Origin: Flammeovirgaceae bacterium UBA2371
GTDB taxonomy: Bacteria > Bacteroidota > Bacteroidia > Cytophagales > Cyclobacteriaceae
Length of the DNA stretch: 64,000 bases
Direction of reading: 5' to 3'
Assembly (NCBI GenBank): GCA_002345965.1
Contig: DDTF01000038.1
Coordinates: 34,845-98,844 of the forward strand
The position numbers were made by a program, and so were the translations under genes. The notes beneath the pieces were generated by a model, which saw only the letters and a program-made list of their open reading frames with translations, had not been told where the DNA came from and made no database searches. Below, piece after piece: positions 44,392 to 52,641 of the stretch. Position 1 is the stretch's first letter; each line of letters opens with the position of its first letter.

Positions 44392-45777
44392 CTAATGCAT
44401 AATTATCCGTATAGAATCATTTTGAGTACGGGCTTTGAGCCATGACTCAATCTTTTCGGTTTGAGATTTAGATGGTTTTCGCTGCATTTTTAAATAAGCG
44501 GTCAGCGCAGTATCGTATTTATTTTTCTCTACACTATAAAATACAGAAGGAAAAATTGATAATTCATCAACAGGACTCACCACAATACTTAATTCCTCTG
44601 TCATACTCTTTATTGGCCACACTACTGGTTTCAATTTGTCCAATTCACCCTGCAGAGAATCAATTATCCGTTCACGCTGTCGCAAGGATTGTTCTGTATT
44701 CTTATACAAATCCTCCAGCACTCCAGTTTTAATAGCGTTATAGTCTATTGGATCAGACTTATCTATGTCTTGCCTTATCCTCAACTCAGTCTCTGTGAGG
44801 CCATACATTGCCATTTTATCTTTGATTAGGGCAAGCTGATCATCATCCAATTTCTCGCCAAATAGTAATACTTCGATTTTTCTTTCTTTGCCGTCAATGC
44901 TACTATTAACTATCTGCGTATCCGGAAAGTCAAACTCCTGATTGATGAAATTGATCGCACTGCGTTCATAAAGTGATTTGGTCACAATTTGATAGCCCAT
45001 GAATATACTGGGGCCAATGGTTAAAATTACAACGATGGCAATTGATCTCCTGACTCTTTTTTCCGTGTGCGCATCTACGAAATTGTAAAGTGAAAATCGT
45101 TGATACTTTACCATCAGATACGTTGCAATAGCAATAAAAATACTATTGATGAAGTAGAGATAAAACGCCCCCATAAAAAACGATAAATTACCTGAAGCAA
45201 TTCCATATCCCGCAGTACATAAAGGAGGCATCAAGGCGGTAGCAATGGCAACACCAGGTATCACATTGCCTTTTTGTTTGTTGGTATAAGCGATGATGCC
45301 GGCCAACCCACCAAAGAAGGCAATAAATACATCCCAAATGGTAGGAGTGGTTCGTGCCAGCAATTCCGAACTGGCTTCACTCAGTGGTGTAATCAGGAAG
45401 TAAATGGTTGAGGCAATCAAGCTGATGATGGTGGCCACACCCACATTGCGTAAAGCTCTTTTAATCAGATCAAAATCATTGATTCCCACACCCACGCCTA
45501 GCCCGATTATTGGTCCCATCAAAGGTGAAATAAGCATGGCGCCAATAACCACTGCCGTGGAGTTCATGTTAAGGCCTATAGAAGCAATAAATATGGCAAA
45601 AATGAGAACCCACAGGTTCATTCCACGAAACTCAACACTCCTCCTTATGTCATCAACAATCTGATCTTCCTGCGACTTGTCAAAATCAAGATTAAACTGA
45701 TAACTCAGGAGTTGCCTGAGCGTTTTTACCAATGTCTTTCTTGGTGGTGTTTCATTTACCTTTGGCTTCTGTTCCAT
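44392..45777 (-). CDS. DUF389 / TIGR00341 family membrane protein
   Basis: About 461 residues from the ATG at 45777 (a TTG at 45792 is less likely). Membrane domain: six helices or so from ~residue 50 to 270 with NSTAVVIGAMLISPLMGPII and GVAIATALMPPLCTAGYGIA, the hallmarks of DUF389. C-terminal ~200 residues are soluble, with helical stretches (QSLRQRERIIDSLQGELDKL). The family is of unknown function. Sits between the two amidohydrolases, 25 bases after the active-site-intact one; possibly a transporter or sensor for the same pathway. Confidence 0.9.
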   Translation of the reverse strand: MEQKPKVNETPPRKTLVKTLRQLLSYQFNLDFDKSQEDQIVDDIRRSVEFRGMNLWVLIFAIFIASIGLNMNSTAVVIGAMLISPLMGPIIGLGVGVGINDFDLIKRALRNVGVATIISLIASTIYFLITPLSEASSELLARTTPTIWDVFIAFFGGLAGIIAYTNKQKGNVIPGVAIATALMPPLCTAGYGIASGNLSFFMGAFYLYFINSIFIAIATYLMVKYQRFSLYNFVDAHTEKRVRRSIAIVVILTIGPSIFMGYQIVTKSLYERSAINFINQEFDFPDTQIVNSSIDGKERKIEVLLFGEKLDDDQLALIKDKMAMYGLTETELRIRQDIDKSDPIDYNAIKTGVLEDLYKNTEQSLRQRERIIDSLQGELDKLKPVVWPIKSMTEELSIVVSPVDELSIFPSVFYSVEKNKYDTALTAYLKMQRKPSKSQTEKIESWLKARTQNDSIRIIMH

Positions 45778-45817
45778 CCTCGTTATCAACAAATGGAGTT
45801 AAACTTTTTTACAAACA

Positions 45818-47314
45818 TTATTTTGCCCTTCGTATGGTTCTTCCAGGATATTCATGAGTGGCCTTACCATCCCAATATACTTCTTTCCCACTTACCATTA
45901 CACGACTTATTCCTGTAGACAATGCATGGGGCTGATCTGATGTGGCCAGATCGGAAATCCTTTCAGAATCGAATAGCACCAAGTCAGCAAAGTAACCTTG
46001 CTTGATTTCTCCAACTTTTTTTAGATTCAGATTATCTGCTGCTTGCTTCGTCATTTTGTGGACAGCTTCTTCCAAAGTGAGAAGCTTCTCTTCTCTTACG
46101 TACTGCCTTAATATTTTTGTAAAAGACCCATGCCCACGCGGATGTAATCCCTCGCTAGTACCATCAGAGCAAATATTGGTGTAGGGCCAACGCATGATGC
46201 GCTTGATGTCTTCCTCTGTCATACTCGTTGCAATAATGCTTTCATCCCCATCTTCCCTTTCCACCATGGCAATTAAGTCCATCAGGGTTTGAACCGGATC
46301 AGCATTTCTGAGTGCTGCAACCTCCGCTAACGTTTTGCCTATGTATTCTTTTTGTGGTGAAAAGTCTCCTATCAATACACCTTCTGGCGTAGTCAGTTCC
46401 GATAATGCAAAGGCGGCAGACTTCCGATCGTTGAAATCCCTTGCAGGAAATAAAACCGTCATAGTAGACTGCCAATAGGGGTAAGGATAAATATCTGCTG
46501 TTATTTCAATTCCCTGTGCCCGAGCAGAGTCCAACAGCTTTATCATTTTTTCAGATTGACCCCAAAGGCTTTTCATCGCCAGTTTGGCATGTGATATTTG
46601 AACAGGAACTCCGGTTTGCTTGCCAATATTAATAATCTCCTGCAGCGCCTTCCAGAAATAGCGATCCTCGCTCCTCATGTGACTGATGTACCTGCCTTTG
46701 TAAGGAACTAAAGTTTTGGCTAATTCCACTACCTCCTCCTTATTGGAATAAATGCCAGGATCATACTCAAGACCTGTAGATAACCCGAGCGAACCAGTTT
46801 CAAGGTCCTTTTTTAGTAATGCAATCATTTGATCGACCTCTTCCTGAGTAGATTGTCGTTGATACTTCTCACCAAGTACAATTCTTCTTAAACTATTATG
46901 TCCTGTATAGGAACCAACATTGATCGCAACTGGCATACTGTCCAATTGATTCAAAAAATTTGATAAAGGCACATGGGAACCACCATCCTGCCCCACAATC
47001 ATTGTTGTAACCCCCTGACTGGTAAGCGCAATCATATCCGCATTGTCGAACATCCCGCGATCGTGATGACTATGGGTGTCTATAAAACCAGGGGCTAACA
47101 CCAATCCACTGGCATCAATCACATGTGTTGACACAGCTTTTGACAGATCTCCAATAATGGCAATGGTGTCGGCATTGATCCCCACATCTGCTTGGTACCC
47201 AACTGCACCAGAGCCATCAACTACCAAAGCATTACGAATAATAACATCGTAGCGATTCTGATTACAGGCGCTAATTAAAATTGAGCACAGCAAAATACTG
47301 AGTAGTTTATTCAT
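45818..47314 (-). CDS. N-acyl-D-amino-acid deacylase family amidohydrolase
   Basis: 498 residues, lipoprotein signal (SILISACNQNR). Would hydrolyse the acyl group from N-acyl-D-amino acids or a related amide, outside the cytoplasm. The metal motif is present: APGFIDTHSHHDRGM. Further ligands fit ISHMRSEDRYF and ISHAKLAM. The usual Cys ligand loop GNCG reads GQDGGSH, so the Cys is absent here. C-terminal LNLKKVGEIKQGYFADLVLF is typical. Located 7 bases after a methyltransferase and 25 bases before the DUF389 gene. Confidence 0.9.
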   Translation of the reverse strand: MNKLLSILLCSILISACNQNRYDVIIRNALVVDGSGAVGYQADVGINADTIAIIGDLSKAVSTHVIDASGLVLAPGFIDTHSHHDRGMFDNADMIALTSQGVTTMIVGQDGGSHVPLSNFLNQLDSMPVAINVGSYTGHNSLRRIVLGEKYQRQSTQEEVDQMIALLKKDLETGSLGLSTGLEYDPGIYSNKEEVVELAKTLVPYKGRYISHMRSEDRYFWKALQEIINIGKQTGVPVQISHAKLAMKSLWGQSEKMIKLLDSARAQGIEITADIYPYPYWQSTMTVLFPARDFNDRKSAAFALSELTTPEGVLIGDFSPQKEYIGKTLAEVAALRNADPVQTLMDLIAMVEREDGDESIIATSMTEEDIKRIMRWPYTNICSDGTSEGLHPRGHGSFTKILRQYVREEKLLTLEEAVHKMTKQAADNLNLKKVGEIKQGYFADLVLFDSERISDLATSDQPHALSTGISRVMVSGKEVYWDGKATHEYPGRTIRRAK

Positions 47315-47321
47315 AGGGTTA

Positions 47322-48059
47322 TCAATTTATTCGACCTAGTCTTAAAAATACAGGAAAATAAACTGATTCCTTTTCCTTCTTCCATAGTGGTTTTATCTTC
47401 TCGGTCAGCTCGTCTACCGGATTGTAGCCGTTTTTTTTAATAAAATTTTGAACAGCAGACCATGTTGAAACATAACCGTGAACATCTTCTACTGACCAGA
47501 TTAAGTTAATGCTAAATTCCGGAGATGGAATTTCTTCGAAAGGAAATGAAATGGTTTGATACTGATCTTCTACCACTTTTCTCTCAGTATCCCAGTAAGG
47601 ATAGATGACATCATAGTAAAACCAATTCAATATCTTATCAAAAGCCGATGTAGATCTCACTGGATTATAGCCAAAGGCAGCGATGATACCGTTAGGCTTT
47701 GAAATCCTCATTACCTCCTTATAAAACTTATCTCTGTCAAACCAATGAATGGCCTGGCCTACTGTGATTAAATCAAAACTGTTGTTTTCGAAATTTGTTT
47801 GTTCTGCGCCCTGATTATGGTAAATAATATTTTCTTTCTTAGCAGCATGTTCAAGCTGCCTTGCGCTAATGTCTGAGGCATGAACTATTGTAAAAGATTG
47901 AGCCAACACATGCGCTACCTGCCCATTGCCTGTACCACAATCCCATGCCTGATCAAACTTTTCAACATATTGATAAATAAATTTATAAAGTGCCTGGGGA
48001 TACACGGGCCGGAAAGCTGCATAATCTTTAGCATGACCGGAGAAGAGATCTTTGGACAT
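47322..48059 (-). CDS. Class I SAM-dependent methyltransferase
   Basis: 245 residues of the trans-aconitate-methyltransferase/TMT1-like group. KDYAAFRPVYPQALYKFIYQ at the start, motif I WDCGTGNGQVAHVLA, motif II region VHASDISARQLEHA, and FDLITVGQAIHWFD are characteristic. The substrate is likely a small carboxylic acid or similar molecule, but this cannot be said from sequence. Gap of 10 bases from the ureohydrolase and 7 bases to the amidohydrolase shows operon membership. Confidence 0.88.
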   Translation of the reverse strand: MSKDLFSGHAKDYAAFRPVYPQALYKFIYQYVEKFDQAWDCGTGNGQVAHVLAQSFTIVHASDISARQLEHAAKKENIIYHNQGAEQTNFENNSFDLITVGQAIHWFDRDKFYKEVMRISKPNGIIAAFGYNPVRSTSAFDKILNWFYYDVIYPYWDTERKVVEDQYQTISFPFEEIPSPEFSINLIWSVEDVHGYVSTWSAVQNFIKKNGYNPVDELTEKIKPLWKKEKESVYFPVFLRLGRIN

Positions 48060-48069
48060 GGGTTATCAA

Positions 48070-48861
48070 CTAGTTTTTTAATAACAAATCGAGCAACTCC
48101 TTGTAAAGTTTGGCCGCCAACATTGCTGTAATGCCTGATTGATCTCGCACAGGATTGAACTCAACCAAATCAGCGCCTACTACATTGCCTTTAATATGTT
48201 GAAGGATAGATAATATTTCACGAGAGGTGAATCCACCCGGCTCGTGATGTGACAACCCGGGGGCAAATGCAGGATCTACCGCATCCATATCCAAAGAAAT
48301 ATAAACAGGCCCTTCTAACTGAAATCGAATGTTTGGGCTCCAATCTTTCATTTCAATCACTTCCACACCAAACCGTTTTACTTGCTCTTGCTGGTGTGTA
48401 TTCATAGTACGGATACCCACCTGAATTAGTCTGCTGGCTAATCCTTCTTCCATGATTCTAGCAAATGGACATGCGTGTGAATACTTATTTCCCTCAAAAT
48501 TGTCATACAAATCGCCATGTGCATCCAAATGAAGCAAGGTGAGCTTACCAAATTTGCGATTGAAAGCCCTAACCACAGGATAGGTAATGGAATGGTCGCC
48601 ACCAAGAGTTAAGACTTTATCTGATTTATTCAGCTGATCAAAGATGGCGCGCTCAATGGCGTCAATTGCTTTTACTCCTTCTGGTAATACCAGATCACCC
48701 TCATCTTTCCATCCCGGGTGATCTTTAAGACTTTTTATGCTTTCAGTAAAATAATTGGCCGAATCGGAGTGATAAGCCTCCCTGATCTTTGGTGGCGCTA
48801 GTGCCGGGCCGCGCATAAAAGATGAAAATTCATCAAAAGGAATACCAACAACTGAAATCAT
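48070..48861 (-). CDS. Ureohydrolase (agmatinase/arginase family)
   Basis: 263 residues from the ATG at 48861, which falls 2 bases after the DUF3667 stop; a longer frame up to 48963 would overlap DUF3667 and has no family similarity. Hydrolyses a guanidino or formimino group with a binuclear Mn site: GGDHSITYPV, LHLDAHGDLYDNFE, SHACPFARI, and SLDMDAVDPAFAPGLSHHEP, all ligand positions intact. The last block favours agmatinase-like over arginase-like substrate. Agmatine hydrolysis would give putrescine and urea. The gene belongs to the decarboxylase run. Confidence 0.92.
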   Translation of the reverse strand: MISVVGIPFDEFSSFMRGPALAPPKIREAYHSDSANYFTESIKSLKDHPGWKDEGDLVLPEGVKAIDAIERAIFDQLNKSDKVLTLGGDHSITYPVVRAFNRKFGKLTLLHLDAHGDLYDNFEGNKYSHACPFARIMEEGLASRLIQVGIRTMNTHQQEQVKRFGVEVIEMKDWSPNIRFQLEGPVYISLDMDAVDPAFAPGLSHHEPGGFTSREILSILQHIKGNVVGADLVEFNPVRDQSGITAMLAAKLYKELLDLLLKN

Positions 48862-48863
48862 AG

Positions 48864-49685
48864 CTAAGTGGTCCAGAATACTATAAAAAACATTACAATT
48901 CGATATACAAATTGTGTTAATAGAAATCCAAAAATAACTAGCAAAGTTTTCATCAACGACCAAACCTTATTTTGCTCATAGAATTTTCTTAACGCTACAA
49001 AGGTGTAAATCGCAATGATGCCAAAAAAGAACAAGGGAAAGATTCCTCCTAAATTCCATGCAAAAAGAAAGTTAAACAACAGTAATAGCGCATACATTAC
49101 GATTGCTAACAGCATTACAAAACCCATGTAGTATAATGAAAACACAAAGTGGTCGGCATAATAATACTTTTTTCTGCTGTAGAACCAGTACATGAAAAAA
49201 GCCAAAATTGGCACATTAAGTATAACCAGTGATTTGGATAAGGATAAGGACTGGCTGTTATACAATGCTGCATAGGCATCAAAATCCTGTCCATTGGTTT
49301 CCAATTTATGGTTAACCATCTCCTCTATCAACGGCCAATAAACCTGTATTCTTTGTTCATCCAGAGAAAGACTTAAATCGCTGAGTGGATTAAATATAAA
49401 ATACAACAAGTTGATGAGCAGAAAGAGTGAAAAAGGAACCATGTGTTGTTTCCTTCTTCCCATGATGTAATCCTTGGCCAGGTAGCCTGGGCGCAACAAG
49501 AGATCTCGAATATTTTTTAAAAAATTATTTTCAAGAAAAAAGGAGGCACCAAAGAATTGATAAATCAAATGACGAAAGGTTCTTTCTTTCTCCTCAAATT
49601 GTTTTTGCCCGCATGCATGACAATAATCACCCAATAATGCAGTGCCACAATTGCGACAGGATGAGGTATCAACCGCTTCAGCCAT
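48864..49685 (-). CDS. DUF3667 domain membrane protein
   Basis: 273 residues. N-terminal zinc-ribbon-like CRNCGTALLGDYCHACGQ (two CxxC knuckles), then FGASFFLENNFLKNIRDLLL, and the diagnostic RPGYLAKDYIMGRRKQHMVP, followed by several membrane helices. Function unknown. Overlaps the PLP decarboxylase by 8 bases and ends 2 bases before the ureohydrolase start, so translation is probably coupled. Confidence 0.9.
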   Translation of the reverse strand: MAEAVDTSSCRNCGTALLGDYCHACGQKQFEEKERTFRHLIYQFFGASFFLENNFLKNIRDLLLRPGYLAKDYIMGRRKQHMVPFSLFLLINLLYFIFNPLSDLSLSLDEQRIQVYWPLIEEMVNHKLETNGQDFDAYAALYNSQSLSLSKSLVILNVPILAFFMYWFYSRKKYYYADHFVFSLYYMGFVMLLAIVMYALLLLFNFLFAWNLGGIFPLFFFGIIAIYTFVALRKFYEQNKVWSLMKTLLVIFGFLLTQFVYRIVMFFIVFWTT

Positions 49686-51117
49686 TCATGAATTTACTTA
49701 AGTTTATGCCTCGCGCAAATGATTTTATTAAGCTCCAACTGTCTTCTACAACCTTTTTACTCGTGCTATTGTTGCCAGCAACAAATCGTAAAGTATACTT
49801 ATTTTGTAGTTTCGTTTGAGTCAACAGTATCTTTCCCGTGCTGTTTAATCCCTCCAGTAAGTGCTGATTTAAATCATTAAGTTGATTTTCGTCTATCATA
49901 TTCGCTGGCTTATACCTAAAACATACCAGATTAAGCGGTACAGGTGCCAACAATTCAAAATCACCTTCTTTGTCAACCTCCTCTTTTAGCCACTGACCTA
50001 TACTTATGTGTTCACCAATAATTTTCTTTAATCCCTCAACGCCATAGCTCCTGATTACAAACCATAATTTCAGTGCTCTGAACCTTCTACCCAATGGGAT
50101 GCTCCAGTCACGGTAGTTGTTGACCAAATGATCCTGAGGCGTTTTGAGGTATTCAGGCAAAATGCTAAACGTGCTTGTTAAAGCTTTCTTATCTTTTACA
50201 AAGTAAGCCGAGCAATCAAAATTGGTCAGCATCCATTTATGGGGATTAAACACAAAACTATCTGCCAGCTCTACTCCATCACTCATCCATCTCAGCGCTG
50301 GTATTAACAATGCTGTTCCAGAATAAGAGGCATCAATGTGATGCCAACATTTATATTTTTTACAAATTAAGCCAATGGCCTTGATGGGATCCACAGCTGT
50401 AGAGCTTGTTGTGCCAATCGTGGACACAACACAAAGTGGGATGAACCCAGCTTTCAAATCCGCCTCAATGGCTTTCTCCAATGCATCCGCATTCATGGCA
50501 AAAGATTTATCCACTTCAACCTTCACCAAATTGCTGATCCCAAAGCCTGCAATCTTTACACCTTTATCCACTGATGAATGTGCCTGCTCTGAAGTATAAA
50601 TTCTGAATCTTGCCTTTCCTTCAAATCCACTTTGATTGATTGAATAACCTGAATGCACCTCACGCGCAGTAAGCAGCGCAACGAGTGTGGAGGATGAGCT
50701 GCTATCCTGAATCACTCCTGTAAAGTTATCTGGTAAACCAAGCATACCTCTCAACCACACCATCATTCTTTCCTCGAGTTCTTCAGCCGCAGGTGAAGTC
50801 AACCATATCATACATTGTGCCCCCATGGTGGACGACAGCATTTCAGCCAATACCGAGGGTCCACTTGTACCTGATGGAAAATAGGCAAAGAAATTCGGGT
50901 GTTGCCAATGAGTCATCCCGGGCAATATAATTTTGTTGAAATCTGAAAAAATAGCCTCGAAGTCTTCCGATGTTTCAGGAGCCTCGTGTGGAAGTTGTGC
51001 TTTAATATCACCCGGATTGATATTGGGTTTTACTGGATAGGTGCCAACGTTATCCATATAGTCAGCCATCCAGTCTACCAATTCATGTGCTGCTTTGCGA
51101 AATTCAGTGGAAGTCAT
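49678..51117 (-). CDS. PLP-dependent group II amino-acid decarboxylase (aromatic-L-amino-acid decarboxylase type)
   Basis: 479 residues, the usual AADC length. ELVDWMADYMDNVGTYPV and LPHEAPETSEDFEAIFSDFN at the start match AADC/TDC. Lys294 in FNPHKWMLTNFDCS is the Schiff-base Lys; HHIDASYSGTALL contributes the ring-stacking and Asp residues. HSSVDKGVKIAG is also canonical. It would produce an aromatic amine and CO2; tryptophan, tyrosine, DOPA or phenylalanine cannot be told apart. It is the first gene of the seven-gene run, separated from susD by that gene's terminator. Confidence 0.9.
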   Translation of the reverse strand: MTSTEFRKAAHELVDWMADYMDNVGTYPVKPNINPGDIKAQLPHEAPETSEDFEAIFSDFNKIILPGMTHWQHPNFFAYFPSGTSGPSVLAEMLSSTMGAQCMIWLTSPAAEELEERMMVWLRGMLGLPDNFTGVIQDSSSSSTLVALLTAREVHSGYSINQSGFEGKARFRIYTSEQAHSSVDKGVKIAGFGISNLVKVEVDKSFAMNADALEKAIEADLKAGFIPLCVVSTIGTTSSTAVDPIKAIGLICKKYKCWHHIDASYSGTALLIPALRWMSDGVELADSFVFNPHKWMLTNFDCSAYFVKDKKALTSTFSILPEYLKTPQDHLVNNYRDWSIPLGRRFRALKLWFVIRSYGVEGLKKIIGEHISIGQWLKEEVDKEGDFELLAPVPLNLVCFRYKPANMIDENQLNDLNQHLLEGLNSTGKILLTQTKLQNKYTLRFVAGNNSTSKKVVEDSWSLIKSFARGINLSKFMNG

Positions 51118-51161
51118 TGTTCGTTTTCAATGTTTCGATTCAAGTTAACATGAAAATTAAC

Positions 51162-51191
51162 AAAAAAAGAGGGGTGCTTTCGCACCCCTCT
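51162..51191 (-). terminator. Intrinsic terminator of susCD
   Basis: On the minus strand, AGAGGGGTGC, GAAA tetraloop, GCACCCCTCT, then T7; 10 perfect pairs. It lies 24 bases after the susD stop and before the decarboxylase start, so it isolates susCD from the downstream run. Confidence 0.92.
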
Positions 51192-51214
51192 CTTACATTA
51201 AAAAGTTAATTAAA

Positions 51215-52621
51215 TTAGAAGCCGGGATTGGGTTGAATGTTTGGATTAGCATCCATTTCCGCTGCAGGTATTGGAAGTATAAACCTGTCATTTGGATATG
51301 GGATGGTGCAGACTATTGAAGTACATTGATTTCTAACCACACCTTGCTTTTTGCGCATCAAATCCCACAGTCTTTGACCTTCAAATGCAAGCTCAATCCT
51401 TCTCTCACGTGCTATATCATCCAGCAATGTTTGACCTGTTGAGGCAATTGGAGTTGCAGAGGGTAACCCACGAAGTCTTATAGCATTAACATCTGACTGA
51501 GCTCCTGTTTCCTTCCCCGTTTGCATAGCTCTTGCTTCGGCTCTTATCAGATACATTTCTGAAAGACGAATAACTTTTGTGTTATCCTCTCCTGTTATGC
51601 TTGGATATTTATTCATTCTAAATGGCGCAAAAGCACCTGATAACCCAGGATCAGCCTTATAAACCCCTTGTCGGGCGTCACCAGGAGGAATTAATGAGTA
51701 TACATCGTTAGAAGGCAAATAATCACCATACCCCTGTACAATGTACATTCTCCCCAATGCATCCGAACCTCGATTATCAGATGGTGTCATTGATATTTCA
51801 AAGATAGATTCAGAACTGTAATCAGTAGCCCAGGAGCTTACATAGTTAGCATTGGACACAAGTGTGTACTTACCGCTATTAATCACCTCAGTGGCCATCG
51901 CTTCAGCATTCACCCAATCGTCCTTATAAAGATATACTCTGGCAAGTAAGGCCTTCACTGCAGTTGCAGATAAGGTTGACTTATTTCCAGATCGCGGTGT
52001 ATCCTTCATCAGTGTCAACGCCTTTTGCATGTCACTGATGATTTGGGCATACACTTCAGCTACGGTATTACGAGTAGGTTGACTGAGTTGATCAAAGTCC
52101 AACACAATAGGAACGCCCAGGTGACTTGCATTTGCAGTGTACTGATAATGCTGCGCAAACATTCTAACCATATCAAAATAGATCAAGCCTCGAAGTGCAT
52201 AGGCTTCACCAACAATGTGATCCTTATCTGCCTGAACAGCTGCCGGCACTTCTACTTTGCTATTGATGATGGCATTGTTGGCCACATTGGCTTCATACAT
52301 CACCTCCCACATATCTTCTGCTTGAGCATCCGCGACAGTTGCCACATATTCTGCGTAATTTCTTACACGATTGGCCTGGCTGTTTTGCTTTACATCGTCA
52401 GACATTACGTCTGGAATCAGGAAAAAATACCTGCCATAGTAATCAGAATTTGACAAGTCATTGTAAACACCGGTAATTGAAGATTTAAAATCCTCCAATG
52501 TTGTTAATGCATCTGTGTCAGCTACTGATTGCTGAGGTTGTAACTCTAAAAAGTTATCTGAACACGATAGCATCACCAATGTGAGTATAGCCACCGTAAA
52601 TATTTTCTTTAAATTTTTCAT
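51215..52621 (-). CDS. SusD/RagB family outer-membrane nutrient-binding lipoprotein
   Basis: 468 residues with a lipoprotein signal (TLVMLSCSDNFLELQPQ). It captures ligand at the cell surface and forms a lid over the SusC channel. Features: LQPQQSVADTDALTTLEDFK, AYALRGLIYFDMVRMFAQHY (TPR-like helices), RLSEMYLIRAEARAMQ and IARERRIELAFEGQRLWDLM, all characteristic. The C-terminal PANPNIQPNPGF-type ending is usual. Ligand unknown; no adjacent glycoside hydrolase or peptidase points to one. Partner susC ends 20 bases upstream. Confidence 0.95.
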   Translation of the reverse strand: MKNLKKIFTVAILTLVMLSCSDNFLELQPQQSVADTDALTTLEDFKSSITGVYNDLSNSDYYGRYFFLIPDVMSDDVKQNSQANRVRNYAEYVATVADAQAEDMWEVMYEANVANNAIINSKVEVPAAVQADKDHIVGEAYALRGLIYFDMVRMFAQHYQYTANASHLGVPIVLDFDQLSQPTRNTVAEVYAQIISDMQKALTLMKDTPRSGNKSTLSATAVKALLARVYLYKDDWVNAEAMATEVINSGKYTLVSNANYVSSWATDYSSESIFEISMTPSDNRGSDALGRMYIVQGYGDYLPSNDVYSLIPPGDARQGVYKADPGLSGAFAPFRMNKYPSITGEDNTKVIRLSEMYLIRAEARAMQTGKETGAQSDVNAIRLRGLPSATPIASTGQTLLDDIARERRIELAFEGQRLWDLMRKKQGVVRNQCTSIVCTIPYPNDRFILPIPAAEMDANPNIQPNPGF

Positions 52622-52641
52622 TTCCTTTAATTATTTGATTT

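Noticed and set aside
48862..48963. N-terminal extension of the ureohydrolase frame
   Set aside because: It overlaps the DUF3667 gene, has no ureohydrolase similarity, and the ATG at 48861 sits 2 bases after the DUF3667 stop.
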